From Deltaproteobacteria bacterium (GTDB lineage Bacteria; Desulfobacterota; Desulfobaccia; Desulfobaccales; 0-14-0-80-60-11): a DNA stretch of 39,312 bases. The stretch lies in NCBI GenBank assembly GCA_003599195.1, contig QZIZ01000168.1, positions 1-39,312 of the forward strand. Reading direction: 5' to 3'. A program made the translations under genes and the position numbers. Positions 24,580 through 32,648 of this stretch are shown one piece after another. Each line of letters begins with the position of its first letter. Position 1 is the stretch's first letter. Under the pieces are notes generated by a model. That model had not been told where the DNA came from. It was given only the letters and a program-made list of their open reading frames with translations, and did not search any database.

Positions 24580-25939
24580 CGGTCACGATCGGGGAGGCGA
24601 ATTCCGTTTTGGTGAGCCACCCGGATTTCTCCAGCAGAGGAATTAAATCCGCGGCGGACCTGGACATGCCTCCCATCTCCAAATTTTGCTGACTGACCCT
24701 TAAGTTAAAAAGCCAGGTATGTTCCGGAATCAATTGGGTCAGGTCCTTCAGGACCTTGAGTTTATTGGGCGTTTGCTCCAGGCGCCGGAGGTTCTGCATC
24801 TGCTTGGCCAGGGCCCGGGCCTCCTCCAGTTGCTTTTCCACCTGGCGGACGTCCGGGGTGATCTTGGCCAATTCCTGATCCACCTGGTAGAGCTGGACCC
24901 GCTTGTGCACCACCAGGCTCCCCACCCAGAGAAACGCCAGGGCCACCAGAACCAGCAGCAGCCACTTTTGCAGGGAAAAGCCGGTGGACCCGGCCGCGGC
25001 CCGCTCCTCCGGCGGCAGCAGATTGATTCCCACCGGCACTTTTCCCAGGCCCCGGAGCGCGGCTCCTGCCGCGGGCAGGGCCGCGGCCTCCAGGTCTTTT
25101 TCCGGAGGCAAGCCTTGCATGGTGAAACCGCTCGGGCTGACGACCGCCAGATTCTCCTGCCGGGCCAGGGCGGTGATCTCCGGCGCGGCGGCCATCGGCC
25201 CGTAAAGACCCAACGCCAGAGGCGGGCTGCCGGCCTCTTGCAAGCGCCGGAGTTCCGCGGCTAAAGCCTCGCCGACGCGCTGCCCCGGCTTGGGCCGCAG
25301 GAGTTTGGAGAAACTTAGGGTCCGCCCCTGGATATGGGTCAGCTCCATGGCGCCCTGCTCCTCCCGGAGGAGCAGCCAGGAAGCCGGCAATTTCCCCCCC
25401 AGGAGGCTGAAGGCATTGGCCGCGGCCGCCGGTCCCGGCTCCAGGGAGTTAGGCCTTAACCCCACCCGGGTGAGGAGTTCCAGACATTCCTCCACCGGTT
25501 CCCGGAGCAGGGCCAGCAACATCAAATGAATGCCGGTTTCCGTTTCCCTGATAACCTGGAAACCATAATATAAGCGCTCCGCCGGAATCGGCAAGAAGCG
25601 GTCCAGCTCATAACTCACCACCTGGGCCAGGTTTTCCGCGGCCGCCAGGGGCAGCTCCGCCTCCCGGAAAAAGCCCAGGTCCCGGCTCACCGCCAGGTTC
25701 ACCGGGCTGTTGGCCAGGCCCCGGGAAGAAACGATCTCTTGCAGGCGGGTTTCCAGGGAGTCAAGATTCCTTTGTTCCCGGAGCAACCTCTCCAGGTGCG
25801 CCACCTGCGTGCCCGCGAAACCTTTCCGCACCTGTACCAGGGTCAGCCCGCCGGGTTCCAGGTACACCCCCAGGCTCCCGCCTTCCGTTAACAGGGTCGA
25901 GGAGATCGTCTCCCACAAATTAAGCCGTTTTAAGTTCAT
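24515..25939 (-). CDS. gspL: GspL (PilM-PilN-like) assembly platform protein
   Basis: A 474-residue protein with a large cytoplasmic actin-like domain (S-L-G-V-Y-L-E-P-G-G-L-T-L-V at the start, Y-E-L-D-R-F-L-P-I-P at about 108), one membrane helix near residues 327-347 (W-L-L-L-V-L-V-A-L-A-F-L-W-V-G-S) and a periplasmic PilN-like part beginning with a coiled coil. It links the ATPase GspE to GspM and the pseudopilus. It follows gspK by 9 nt and overlaps gspM. Length is slightly above that of the E. coli-type GspL. Confidence 0.85.
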   Translation of the reverse strand: MNLKRLNLWETISSTLLTEGGSLGVYLEPGGLTLVQVRKGFAGTQVAHLERLLREQRNLDSLETRLQEIVSSRGLANSPVNLAVSRDLGFFREAELPLAAAENLAQVVSYELDRFLPIPAERLYYGFQVIRETETGIHLMLLALLREPVEECLELLTRVGLRPNSLEPGPAAAANAFSLLGGKLPASWLLLREEQGAMELTHIQGRTLSFSKLLRPKPGQRVGEALAAELRRLQEAGSPPLALGLYGPMAAAPEITALARQENLAVVSPSGFTMQGLPPEKDLEAAALPAAGAALRGLGKVPVGINLLPPEERAAAGSTGFSLQKWLLLVLVALAFLWVGSLVVHKRVQLYQVDQELAKITPDVRQVEKQLEEARALAKQMQNLRRLEQTPNKLKVLKDLTQLIPEHTWLFNLRVSQQNLEMGGMSRSAADLIPLLEKSGWLTKTEFASPIVTDANKLEHFKIKAEIKGPELAP

Positions 25940-25948
25940 GCCTGTTCT

Positions 25949-26974
25949 TCAACCGGGATAAGGATAATCATCCGCCCAATAAACAAACTGCCAGGGCGGA
26001 TTTCCCCTTTGATTGAGCCGCACCACCGCCTTGATGGTATGGCGGGCCCCCTCTCTATTATTTATCATGCCCGTGGCCAAGATGGTAAAAAAAGGCGAGC
26101 TCCGGAAGGAAAGGTTTTGGATCACCGGCGCCAATCTGGGGTCCCCGGTCAACCGCGGCATCACCGCCTGGGGGCGCAAAGGGGCCGCCTCCCGTTCCTG
26201 GATGAATATCCGGGCCAGGTCCCCGGGTATTCCCAGGCCCTGCATCACCTCCAGAGGGGCGGCGTTCAGGTTTACCTGAGCCGCTCCCACAACCGTGAGA
26301 AAGGAGGCCAGGCGCACCGGCAGGCCGGTTCCGGCAAAACCCCGGACCCAGTCCAGTTCCTCGACCGTGTCGAACAGGGCGTTTTTGGACGGATAGGGGG
26401 GTTCCAAACCCAGATAATAGTCGCTCTTGGCGCCGTAGGGGCGGGGTTGGAGACCGGCTTGCCGCCAATCCTGGATAGAGTCCACCATGACCCGCCACTT
26501 CGCCTCGGGAATACCCAGGGCGATAAAAAGGTTGGCCAATATTTTGTCATCGGCCCGGTTCAAATTGATCTTCCCGGCTTCGTCCGCCACCCGCATTTCA
26601 ATCCGGCCCCCGGGCAGTTCCACCACGTGGCGCCTCTGGTCCCCGATCCAGGGCTGAGGCCGCGGCTGCAGCTGCATCTGGGATTCCTCGACCCGCATCT
26701 CGCTGAACTTGGCTTCCGACATTTTGGCCAGGGCGTAATAAATCCCGGCTTCGGCCAGGCTGTGGCACTGCCGGGCTTCCCGGAAATTCGCCGCCAGCCT
26801 GATCTCCGTGCGCCATTCCTCGGCCCAGCTCAGAATCACCACGCTGAGCAGCGCCAGGACCCAGAGCACCAGCAGCAGGATCACTCCTTCTTCTCCTGCC
26901 GGGGGCGCAGGACTCCGGGCCTTAACCTCTTCTGCCCGGCATCTGCTGCTGGGGACCGGTCGTATCCGATACAT
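25949..26974 (-). CDS. gspK: Minor pseudopilin GspK
   Basis: A 341-residue tip pseudopilin, the largest of the set as in other type II systems. The N-terminal segment E-E-G-V-I-L-L-L-V-L-W-V-L-A-L-L is the cleavage site and helix, without the usual Glu at +5, as is normal for GspK. The body has the family's L-N-R-A-D-D-K-I-L-A-N-L and the V-N-L-N-A-A-P-L-E-V-M helix-hairpin-helix stretch. The leader peptide is long (about 30 residues) and the start overlaps the end of gspJ by 53 nt. The position after gspJ is standard. Confidence 0.88.
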   Translation of the reverse strand: MYRIRPVPSSRCRAEEVKARSPAPPAGEEGVILLLVLWVLALLSVVILSWAEEWRTEIRLAANFREARQCHSLAEAGIYYALAKMSEAKFSEMRVEESQMQLQPRPQPWIGDQRRHVVELPGGRIEMRVADEAGKINLNRADDKILANLFIALGIPEAKWRVMVDSIQDWRQAGLQPRPYGAKSDYYLGLEPPYPSKNALFDTVEELDWVRGFAGTGLPVRLASFLTVVGAAQVNLNAAPLEVMQGLGIPGDLARIFIQEREAAPLRPQAVMPRLTGDPRLAPVIQNLSFRSSPFFTILATGMINNREGARHTIKAVVRLNQRGNPPWQFVYWADDYPYPG

Positions 26975-27566
26975 GGATGGGTATTAACCACTCCTGGGGG
27001 TTCTGCCCGCCGAAGGCCAGTTGGATTTTCACCCACTCGGGCAGGCCGCCGTTTTTAGTAGCGTCCCAATTGTCGTATTCTTTGCCGCCAGCGCCGTAGA
27101 GGAAGCGGACGGAACCCACGTTTTTCAACAGGATCTGCCGGAGTTCCACCCCTTCCCGGTCCCGGATCCAGTTGATATTGCGGGTCTGCTCCACGGCCAA
27201 AACCCCCTGCCCGGCTTCGTCCCGTCCCACCAGGACCCGCCAATGGTAGATGCCTCCGGGGTTGTGGGCCTCCAGAGGCAGGAAGGTAAAAAACCTGATC
27301 TGCTGGGGTTCGCCGAAAAAGTACTTATTGGCCTCTTTGACCTCTTTGATCCCTAAGGCTGCGGAACTCAAGCTCCTCTCCAGGAAACTCTGACCCACCC
27401 GCAGTTCCTGCAGGTTGGCCGCGGCGTCCTGCCCCCGCCGCACCGCCTTCAGGCTCAGGTTCAAGGAGGAAAAGGCCACCAGGCTCAGCAGGGTGACCAG
27501 GGACAGGGCCAGCATTAATTCCAAAAGGGTGAAGCCGCTGCTGGCCGGATTAAATTTCCCCTTCAT
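26922..27566 (-). CDS. gspJ: Minor pseudopilin GspJ
   Basis: A 214-residue pseudopilin with the classic prepilin site S-S-G-F-T-L-L-E-L-M-L-A-L: cleavage after Gly, Phe at +1, Glu at +5. A long beta-rich C-terminal domain follows. GspJ forms the pseudopilus tip with GspI and GspK, whose genes flank it. The short leader (11 residues before F) is typical. It is separated from gspI by 121 nt that hold an inverted pair of GTTCCAA heptamer tracts, an unusual break in an otherwise tight operon. Confidence 0.9.
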   Translation of the reverse strand: MKGKFNPASSGFTLLELMLALSLVTLLSLVAFSSLNLSLKAVRRGQDAAANLQELRVGQSFLERSLSSAALGIKEVKEANKYFFGEPQQIRFFTFLPLEAHNPGGIYHWRVLVGRDEAGQGVLAVEQTRNINWIRDREGVELRQILLKNVGSVRFLYGAGGKEYDNWDATKNGGLPEWVKIQLAFGGQNPQEWLIPIHVSDTTGPQQQMPGRRG

Positions 27567-27588
27567 GTTTAGCGCTCTGATATGAGTA

Positions 27589-27623
27589 GTTCCAAGTTCC
27601 AGGTTCCAAGTTCCCAGTTAAGG
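27589..27623. repeat. Heptamer tract GTTCCAA type, left arm
   Basis: Units GTTCCAA, GTTCCAG, GTTCCAA, GTTCCCA, GTTAAGG. With its inverted partner at 27652-27684 it can form a hairpin between gspI and gspJ. Confidence 0.88.
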
Positions 27624-27651
27624 ACAGCCCAACCTGTTCCAGGGTTCTTTT

Positions 27652-27684
27652 AACTTGGAACCAGGAACTGGGAACTTGAAACTT
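27652..27684. repeat. Heptamer tract AACTTGG type, right arm
   Basis: Units AACTTGG, AACCAGG, AACTGGG, AACTTGA, AACTT, the reverse complement pattern of 27589-27623. Confidence 0.88.
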
Positions 27685-27687
27685 TTT

Positions 27688-28101
27688 CTACGACTTTTTC
27701 TGCACCGTCGTCCTCAAGGTTTGAAATTCCACCGACTTGGTTTTCCCCCGTTCCTCCCAGGAGAGGGTCACCCTTAGCAAGCTGCAAACCAATTGTTTGT
27801 CCTGGGGGCCATAAGGGGCTTGGAACTGCGGCTCCAGGCTCACCTGGTAGGCAAATTTCCCATCTTTGCCGGTAAAGTGGCCCCGGGCCAGGTCCTTGTC
27901 CCCGAATTCCTCGAGGATCTTTTGCGCGGCCAGCACCGCCTGGGTATTGGTCCGGGATGCCTCCTGGGCCCGCAGGGCGGAGGCTAACACCTCGATGATG
28001 GCGAAGAGCACCAGGCCCATCAGGGCGGTGGCCACCAGCACCTCCAGGAGGCTGAACCCCTCGGCCTCTTTCTTCCCGGCCCCGGACTTTTGCTGGTTCA
28101 T
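27688..28101 (-). CDS. gspI: Minor pseudopilin GspI
   Basis: A 137-residue pseudopilin with the cleavage site A-E-G-F-S-L-L-E-V-L-V-A-T-A-L. The C-terminal domain contains W-E-E-R-G-K-T-K-S-V-E-F, close to the conserved end of GspI proteins. Its start overlaps the gspH stop by 4 nt (ATGA), so the two are translationally coupled. Confidence 0.9.
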   Translation of the reverse strand: MNQQKSGAGKKEAEGFSLLEVLVATALMGLVLFAIIEVLASALRAQEASRTNTQAVLAAQKILEEFGDKDLARGHFTGKDGKFAYQVSLEPQFQAPYGPQDKQLVCSLLRVTLSWEERGKTKSVEFQTLRTTVQKKS

Positions 28102-28607
28102 GACTTTGCAGGCTTGAGGCTGACTTTGCCAGTAATGATTTCCACGTCAATGACCTGGCTGACTCCGCCCTTGTCGGTCAGCACCAGGTACCCGCCGCTG
28201 GAGCTGCCGTCGCCGTAAAAGGCGATGTAGCCCCGGCGGCCTTCGCGATCCTGCCAGACCAGGTGGGCCTCCCCCACACGCATGCTCCGGGATAATTCCC
28301 CGCCCTTGGACGTCCCTTCCAGGCGGTAGCGCCCGGCGCTCAAGTCGAGGAAAACCCGGACCCGCTGGTGCCGGCTGGCCGCCAGGCTCCTCGCGGACCT
28401 AAGAGTGGTCATCAGTTGCCTCAGGCTGGCCTTCTCCCGCTCCCGGTGCCAGGTGCCGTACATGGTGGGCGCCACCAGCCCCATCATCAGCACCAGGAGG
28501 GCCATGACCATCACCAATTCCAATAAGGTGAAGCCGTGTTCCCCCTGTTTGGCAAAGTTCCGGGTTCCGGGTTCCAAGTTCTTAGTCCTGGTGATTGGCA
28601 TCCTCAA
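28098..28607 (-). CDS. gspH: Minor pseudopilin GspH
   Basis: A 169-residue pseudopilin with the site E-H-G-F-T-L-L-E-L-V-M-V-M-A and a GspH-type beta domain (R-V-F-L-D-L-S-A-G-R-Y-R-L). Translation can begin at TTG (28607, overlapping the gspG stop as TTGA) or at ATG (28601). The leader before the cleavage site is about 24 residues, longer than usual, and much of it is encoded by a GTTCCGG heptamer tract (28557-28591). The leader is cut off, which may explain why repeat insertion there is tolerated. Confidence 0.88.
   Translation of the reverse strand: MRMPITRTKNLEPGTRNFAKQGEHGFTLLELVMVMALLVLMMGLVAPTMYGTWHREREKASLRQLMTTLRSARSLAASRHQRVRVFLDLSAGRYRLEGTSKGGELSRSMRVGEAHLVWQDREGRRGYIAFYGDGSSSGGYLVLTDKGGVSQVIDVEIITGKVSLKPAKS
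28557..28591. repeat. Heptamer tract GTTCCGG type inside gspH
   Basis: Units GTTCCGG twice, GTTCCAA, GTTCTTA, GTCCTGG. It lies in the coding sequence of the GspH leader peptide. Confidence 0.85.
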
Positions 28608-29026
28608 TTGGCAATGTCGGTGTTCTCCCCTTCCCCGCCGGGTTGGCCGTCGGCTCCGTAGGAATAAATGTCATAGGCGCCGCGTTCGCCGGGAAATTTA
28701 TAGACATATTCCCGGCCCCAGGGGTCTTTGGGTGCGGTCTTAATATAGGGTCCCGCCCAATTGGGCATGTTATCCGGACGCTGGTACAGGGCTTTCAGCC
28801 CCTCTTCATCGGTGGGATAGCGGCCCACATCGAGATAAAACAGGTCGATGGCGGTTTCCAGGTTCTTAATGTCGGCCTGGGTGATTTTGGGTTTGGCCTT
28901 CCCCATGACTCCCATCAAGCGGGGCGCCACCATGTAGGCCATCATGCCCAGGATGGCGATAACGATCATCAGCTCGATCAAAGTGAAACCGGCGGAGCGT
29001 CTGTCTTTTCTTTCTTTTTTGCTCAA
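28604..29026 (-). CDS. gspG: Major pseudopilin GspG
   Basis: A 140-residue major subunit of the type II pseudopilus. The site S-A-G-F-T-L-I-E-L-M-I-V-I-A-I-L-G gives cleavage after Gly with Glu at +5. The C-terminal part has the family hallmark Y-P-T-D-E-E-G-L-K-A-L and the calcium-site region Y-D-I-Y-S-Y-G-A-D-G. Translation starts at TTG (29026), backed by GGGAGGA 8 nt upstream. It lies between gspF and gspH; in many operons the order is E-F-G-H, as here. Confidence 0.95.
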   Translation of the reverse strand: MSKKERKDRRSAGFTLIELMIVIAILGMMAYMVAPRLMGVMGKAKPKITQADIKNLETAIDLFYLDVGRYPTDEEGLKALYQRPDNMPNWAGPYIKTAPKDPWGREYVYKFPGERGAYDIYSYGADGQPGGEGENTDIAN

Positions 29027-29043
29027 GGCGGTTATCCTCCCGG

Positions 29044-30261
29044 TTAGAAAGAGATCTCGTACAGGTTCAAAATCGGCATCAGCAGAGAGACGATAATAAA
29101 GGCCACCACCAGGGACATGGTCAGGATCAGGACGGGCTCCATCAGGGCCATCAGCCGCCGCACCGCGCTGCGGGCGTCTCCCTCCAGGGAGTCGGCCGCG
29201 GCCAGGAGCATCTCACCCAGGTGGCCGGTCTCTTCGCCGATGGCCACCATCTGTAAAAACAGCTCCGGCAGCAGCCCCACTTTTTTGAGCATCGCCGACA
29301 GGGGTTGGCCTTTTTCCACTTCGGCCTGCACGCCCTCCAGGGCCTGGGCCATGTAGCGGTTGGGCACCGAGGTGGTCACCACCCTTAATGCGGCCACCAG
29401 GGGCACGCCGTTATTCAGCAGGGTCCCCAGGGTCTTCGCAAAAAAAGCCGCGGAGATGCGCTTGGTCAAGTCCCCCACCAGGGGCGCCCGCAGCTTGGCC
29501 CGGTCCACCGCCATCTGCCCTTTGGCCGTGCGCAGCAACCTGATCAGGATTAAGGCGGCCACCCCGGCCAGTATCCCGCCCACCCACCAGTAAGCGCGGA
29601 AGGCGTTGCTGAAGGAAAGGAGCAGGCTGGTGCTCCAGAAAAGGGTCTGGCCCATCTCCTTGAAAAAGGACTCGAAACGGGGCACCACGTAGACCAGCAT
29701 GAAGACCACGGAGAGGCTGCCGACGCCAGCCAGGATCATGGGGTAGATGAGCGCGGTGGTCAGGTAGCTCTTGAACTCGCTCACCGTCTTCAGGTATTCG
29801 CCCAGCCGGGCCAGGGCCACTTCCAGAAAGCCGCCGGTCTCCCCGGCCTGCACCAGGCTGACGTACAGGGGCGAAAAGGCCCGGTGGCGGCTCAGGGCCT
29901 CGGACAGGCTCTTGCCGGCCTGGAGGTCCCGGAGCACCTGGCTGATCACGGCCTTCATTCCCTTGCCGCCGGTCACCTCCAACAAGGCCTGGAGGCTGCG
30001 CTCCAGGGGCAGGCCGGCTTTGAGCAACGCGGCCAGCTCGTTGGTGAAATGGACCACCTCTCCCGGTGATACTCTCCGGACCCGGGCCCACTTCAGGCTG
30101 AGCTGCCATCCTCCGGGCTTGGCCTCCTCGGTGCCGATGCGCAGGGGAATCAAGCCCCCCTGCTGCAGATGCAGCACCACCTGGCGCTCCTCCCTGGCCT
30201 CCAGGGTGCCCTGGATGATGTTGCCCCTCGGATCGCTGGCCCGGTAATGATAAAAAGGCAT
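29044..30261 (-). CDS. gspF: Type II secretion inner membrane platform protein GspF
   Basis: A 405-residue polytopic protein with two GspF domains (the first with L-K-A-G-L-P-L-E-R-S-L-Q-A-L, the second with L-L-N-N-G-V-P-L-V-A-A-L) and three membrane helices. It transmits ATPase motion to the pseudopilus base. The frame stays open to 30351, but those codons lie in repeat DNA, so I start at M-P-F-Y-H-Y-R-A-S-D (30261), the usual GspF beginning. No strong ribosome binding site is visible. Confidence 0.92.
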   Translation of the reverse strand: MPFYHYRASDPRGNIIQGTLEAREERQVVLHLQQGGLIPLRIGTEEAKPGGWQLSLKWARVRRVSPGEVVHFTNELAALLKAGLPLERSLQALLEVTGGKGMKAVISQVLRDLQAGKSLSEALSRHRAFSPLYVSLVQAGETGGFLEVALARLGEYLKTVSEFKSYLTTALIYPMILAGVGSLSVVFMLVYVVPRFESFFKEMGQTLFWSTSLLLSFSNAFRAYWWVGGILAGVAALILIRLLRTAKGQMAVDRAKLRAPLVGDLTKRISAAFFAKTLGTLLNNGVPLVAALRVVTTSVPNRYMAQALEGVQAEVEKGQPLSAMLKKVGLLPELFLQMVAIGEETGHLGEMLLAAADSLEGDARSAVRRLMALMEPVLILTMSLVVAFIIVSLLMPILNLYEISF

Positions 30262-30289
30262 AGCTTTAAATACCGTTTTCGGTAGTCGG

Positions 30290-30360
30290 TTTCCGGTAAT
30301 AACGGCGGCCAAAGGCCGCCTCCTGACCACTGGCCACTGGCCACTGATCACTGGCCACTG
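30290..30360. repeat. Heptamer tracts CGGTAGT and CTGGCCA types
   Basis: CGGTAGT, CGGTTTC, CGGTAAT at 30290-30310, a small GGCGGCC/GGCCGCC palindrome, then CTGACCA, CTGGCCA twice, CTGATCA, CTGGCCA, CTG at 30323-30360. They fill the gap between gspE and gspF. Confidence 0.85.
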
Positions 30361-31869
30361 CTACTCCTGGGTCACCCGCAGCACTTCCTGGCTGGTGGTC
30401 ATGCCCTGGGCCACCTTGGACCAGCCGTCCCCGGCCAGGGTCTGCATGCCGTTGTTGATCGCCATCTGGCGCAGGGCCGCGGCGTCGGCCCTTCTCAAGA
30501 TCAACTGGCGGATGGACTCATCCACCAATAACAGCTCATAGATGCCGCTGCGCCCCTGGTAACCGGTCTGCGCACAGGCCGGGCAGCCCTGCCCCATGAA
30601 CAGGCGCTCCGGCAAAGCGCCCGGAATCGTGCTCCGGAGTTCTTCCACCATCTCCGGCGGCAAGGGAGCCTTGCAGTCCGGGCAGATGATGCGCACCAGG
30701 CGTTGGGCCAGGATGCCGATGATCGCGGAGGCCAGCAGAAAGTCTTCGATGTCCATTTCCAGCAACCGGGTGATGGCCCCGGCCGCGTCGTTGGTGTGCA
30801 GGGTGCTGAAGACTAGGTGGCCGGTCAGCGCCGCGTGCACCGCGATCTCCGCGGTCTCCCGGTCCCGGATTTCCCCCACCAGCACCACGTCCGGGTCCTG
30901 GCGCACGATGTGCCTCAGGCCCCGGGCAAAGGTGAGGTTGATGGAGGGCTTGACCTGCATCTGGGTCACCCCGGAGAGACGGTATTCCACCGGGTCTTCA
31001 ATGGTGATGATCTTCTTGTCCGGGGAATTGATGCGCTCCAGGGCCCCGTACAGGGTGGTGGTCTTGCCGCTGCCGGTGGGGCCCGTGACCAGGATCATGC
31101 CGTAGGGTTTGTGAATCAAATCGTCGAACTGCTTGAGTTCCCGGGCGGGAAAACCCAGGCGCTGCAGGTCCAGAATGACCTTCTCCCGGTCCAGGATGCG
31201 GATCACCATGGACTCTCCCAGCAGGGTGGGGATGGTGGAGACCCGGAAGTCGATATCATGCCCCTTGACCTTGAGGCGGAAGCGCCCGTCCTGGGGCAGC
31301 CTGCGCTCGGCGATGTCCAGCCGGGCCATGATCTTCAGGCGGGAGATGACCGCGGCCTGGAGCGCCTTGGGCGGCGACTCGGCTTCGTATAAAAGTCCGT
31401 CTTTGCGGTAGCGCACCCGGAAGGAGTCTTCAAAAGGCTCCAGGTGGATGTCGCTGGCCCCCATCTGGATGGCCCGGAGCACCAGGAGGTTCACCAGTTG
31501 TATGATGGGGGCTTCCCGGGCCATGTCCCGGAGGTGCCCGATCTCCGTGGTCTCTTCCGAGGCCACCTCCAGCTCCTCCGTGTCCAGGTCCCCCACCAGG
31601 CGGGCCATGCGGCTGCCCGGCTGGTACACCGCCTCGATGACTTCGAGAATCTCTTCCTCCGCGGCCGCTACCGGGGAGATCTCGGCACCCAGGGCCACCT
31701 CCATGGCCCGGTTGGCATCCAGGTCCTCCGGGTCGGCCATGGCCAGCAGCACCCGGCCGTCTTCCCGTTTCAAGGGCAGGCACCGGTTATCCTTGAGAAA
31801 CCGCACGGACAGACCGGTAAAAGGCTCGATGGCCCCCCAGTCTTTCAGGCTGACGGTCTGGTTATTCAT
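30361..31869 (-). CDS. gspE: Type II secretion ATPase GspE
   Basis: A 502-residue cytoplasmic hexameric ATPase that powers pseudopilus assembly. Visible motifs: Walker A G-P-T-G-S-G-K-T-T-T (about residue 264), the Asp box I-I-T-I-E-D-P-V-E-Y, Walker B V-L-V-G-E-I-R-D-R-E, the His box S-T-L-H-T-N-D, and the zinc-binding C-P-D-C...C-P-A-C of GspE. The N-terminal domain (1-130) is the GspL-binding part. It is the first gene of the operon gspE-F-G-H-I-J-K-L-M-C-D. The promoter was not identified; a heptamer tract lies just upstream. Confidence 0.95.
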   Translation of the reverse strand: MNNQTVSLKDWGAIEPFTGLSVRFLKDNRCLPLKREDGRVLLAMADPEDLDANRAMEVALGAEISPVAAAEEEILEVIEAVYQPGSRMARLVGDLDTEELEVASEETTEIGHLRDMAREAPIIQLVNLLVLRAIQMGASDIHLEPFEDSFRVRYRKDGLLYEAESPPKALQAAVISRLKIMARLDIAERRLPQDGRFRLKVKGHDIDFRVSTIPTLLGESMVIRILDREKVILDLQRLGFPARELKQFDDLIHKPYGMILVTGPTGSGKTTTLYGALERINSPDKKIITIEDPVEYRLSGVTQMQVKPSINLTFARGLRHIVRQDPDVVLVGEIRDRETAEIAVHAALTGHLVFSTLHTNDAAGAITRLLEMDIEDFLLASAIIGILAQRLVRIICPDCKAPLPPEMVEELRSTIPGALPERLFMGQGCPACAQTGYQGRSGIYELLLVDESIRQLILRRADAAALRQMAINNGMQTLAGDGWSKVAQGMTTSQEVLRVTQE

Positions 31870-31892
31870 AAGTTATTCCTGTTGGTTAAGGA

Positions 31893-31920
31893 AAAAGTTA
31901 AAAGTAAAAAGGCAAAAACT
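31893..31920. repeat. Heptamer tract AAAAGTT type, left arm
   Basis: Units AAAAGTT, AAAAGTA, AAAAGGC, AAAAACT. It is the inverted partner of 31996-32023 and lies upstream of gspE. Confidence 0.8.
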
Positions 31921-31995
31921 ATCATCGATGCGATTATTTTTTACATTTATGATTATTGGGCCAATAATGCGGGCTGATCTCGTCGGCTTTTTTTT

Positions 31996-32023
31996 GCCTT
32001 TTTACTTTTGCCTTTTTACTCAG
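31996..32023. repeat. Heptamer tract GCCTTTT/TACTTTT, right arm
   Basis: GCCTTTT, TACTTTT, GCCTTTT, TACTCAG. It touches the stop codon of the proline-rich exported protein gene at 32020. Confidence 0.8.
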
Positions 32024-32379
32024 CGGCGCCGGGGCATGGGGGCCGGCTCTTCCGGCTCCTCCGGCTCCGGGATATCTTCAGCCCCATCATCAGGCGGCTC
32101 CGGTTCGGGAGGAGGCGCGGGAGCCTGCGGGGGCGGCGGCGGGGGTGCAGGTGGGACCGGCGCTGCGCCTCCGGGAAGGCCAGGCCTCACCCTCCCCGGC
32201 CTGCCGGGAAAGGCTCCGGATGTCAGCGGGGTACTTGGCTTCCCATCGGAGCCCTCGTTGACAATATGCAAAGTGCCTTTATCATCCGTAAAACGTTTGA
32301 TGACCGCCCCGCCGGGGCAAGAAAAAAGGGCCACCAAGGCCAGAGCCGCCAGGAGTCGGCCAACAGTAGCCCTAATCAT
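32020..32379 (-). CDS. Short exported proline-rich protein (DUF4124-like start)
   Basis: About 119 residues from the ATG at 32379, which gives a clean signal peptide (MIRATVGRLLAALALVALFS, then C-P-G-G); Cys21 could also be a lipobox. The segment V-I-K-R-F-T-D-D-K-G-T-L-H-I-V-N-E resembles the small DUF4124-type domain (x-Y-x-D-x-x-G-x-x-x-x-x-D/N). The C-terminal half is almost all Pro, Glu and Ala (P-P-P-P-P-P-Q-A-P-A-P-P-P-E). The frame is open further upstream to 32559, but that part looks non-coding. It lies just upstream of gspE on the same strand, so it could be the first gene of the secretion operon. Confidence 0.65.
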   Translation of the reverse strand: MIRATVGRLLAALALVALFSCPGGAVIKRFTDDKGTLHIVNEGSDGKPSTPLTSGAFPGRPGRVRPGLPGGAAPVPPAPPPPPPQAPAPPPEPEPPDDGAEDIPEPEEPEEPAPMPRRR

Positions 32380-32525
32380 GTAATTTCCCGTTTTCTGTTT
32401 CTCCATAAACTCTTGGACCGGCATCCTGCCGATTATCTTAACCACCTCATGTCTATATTTTAATGATCTATGGGGTAAAAAGCAAGAAAGGGCGGAGCGC
32501 TCCCGGGAAGTTGAGGGGAAAAGAC

Positions 32526-32646
32526 TCACCACAGAGTCACAGAGGACACAGAGATTCACAGAGAAAGATTTAGCCCTGGCGGTAAACCGCCAGGGCTAAA
32601 ATTTTATTCTCTGTGCTCCTCTGTGCCCTCTGTGTCTCTGTGGTGA
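32526..32646. repeat. Nested hairpin: 39-nt arms around a perfect 15-bp stem
   Basis: The outer arms 32526-32564 and 32608-32646 match in 34 of 39 positions and consist of CACAGAG units. Inside, 32569-32583 pairs perfectly with 32586-32600 across 2 nt. It sits three bases from the stop codon of the aminotransferase gene and may serve as its transcription terminator. Confidence 0.88.
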
Positions 32647-32648
32647 AA

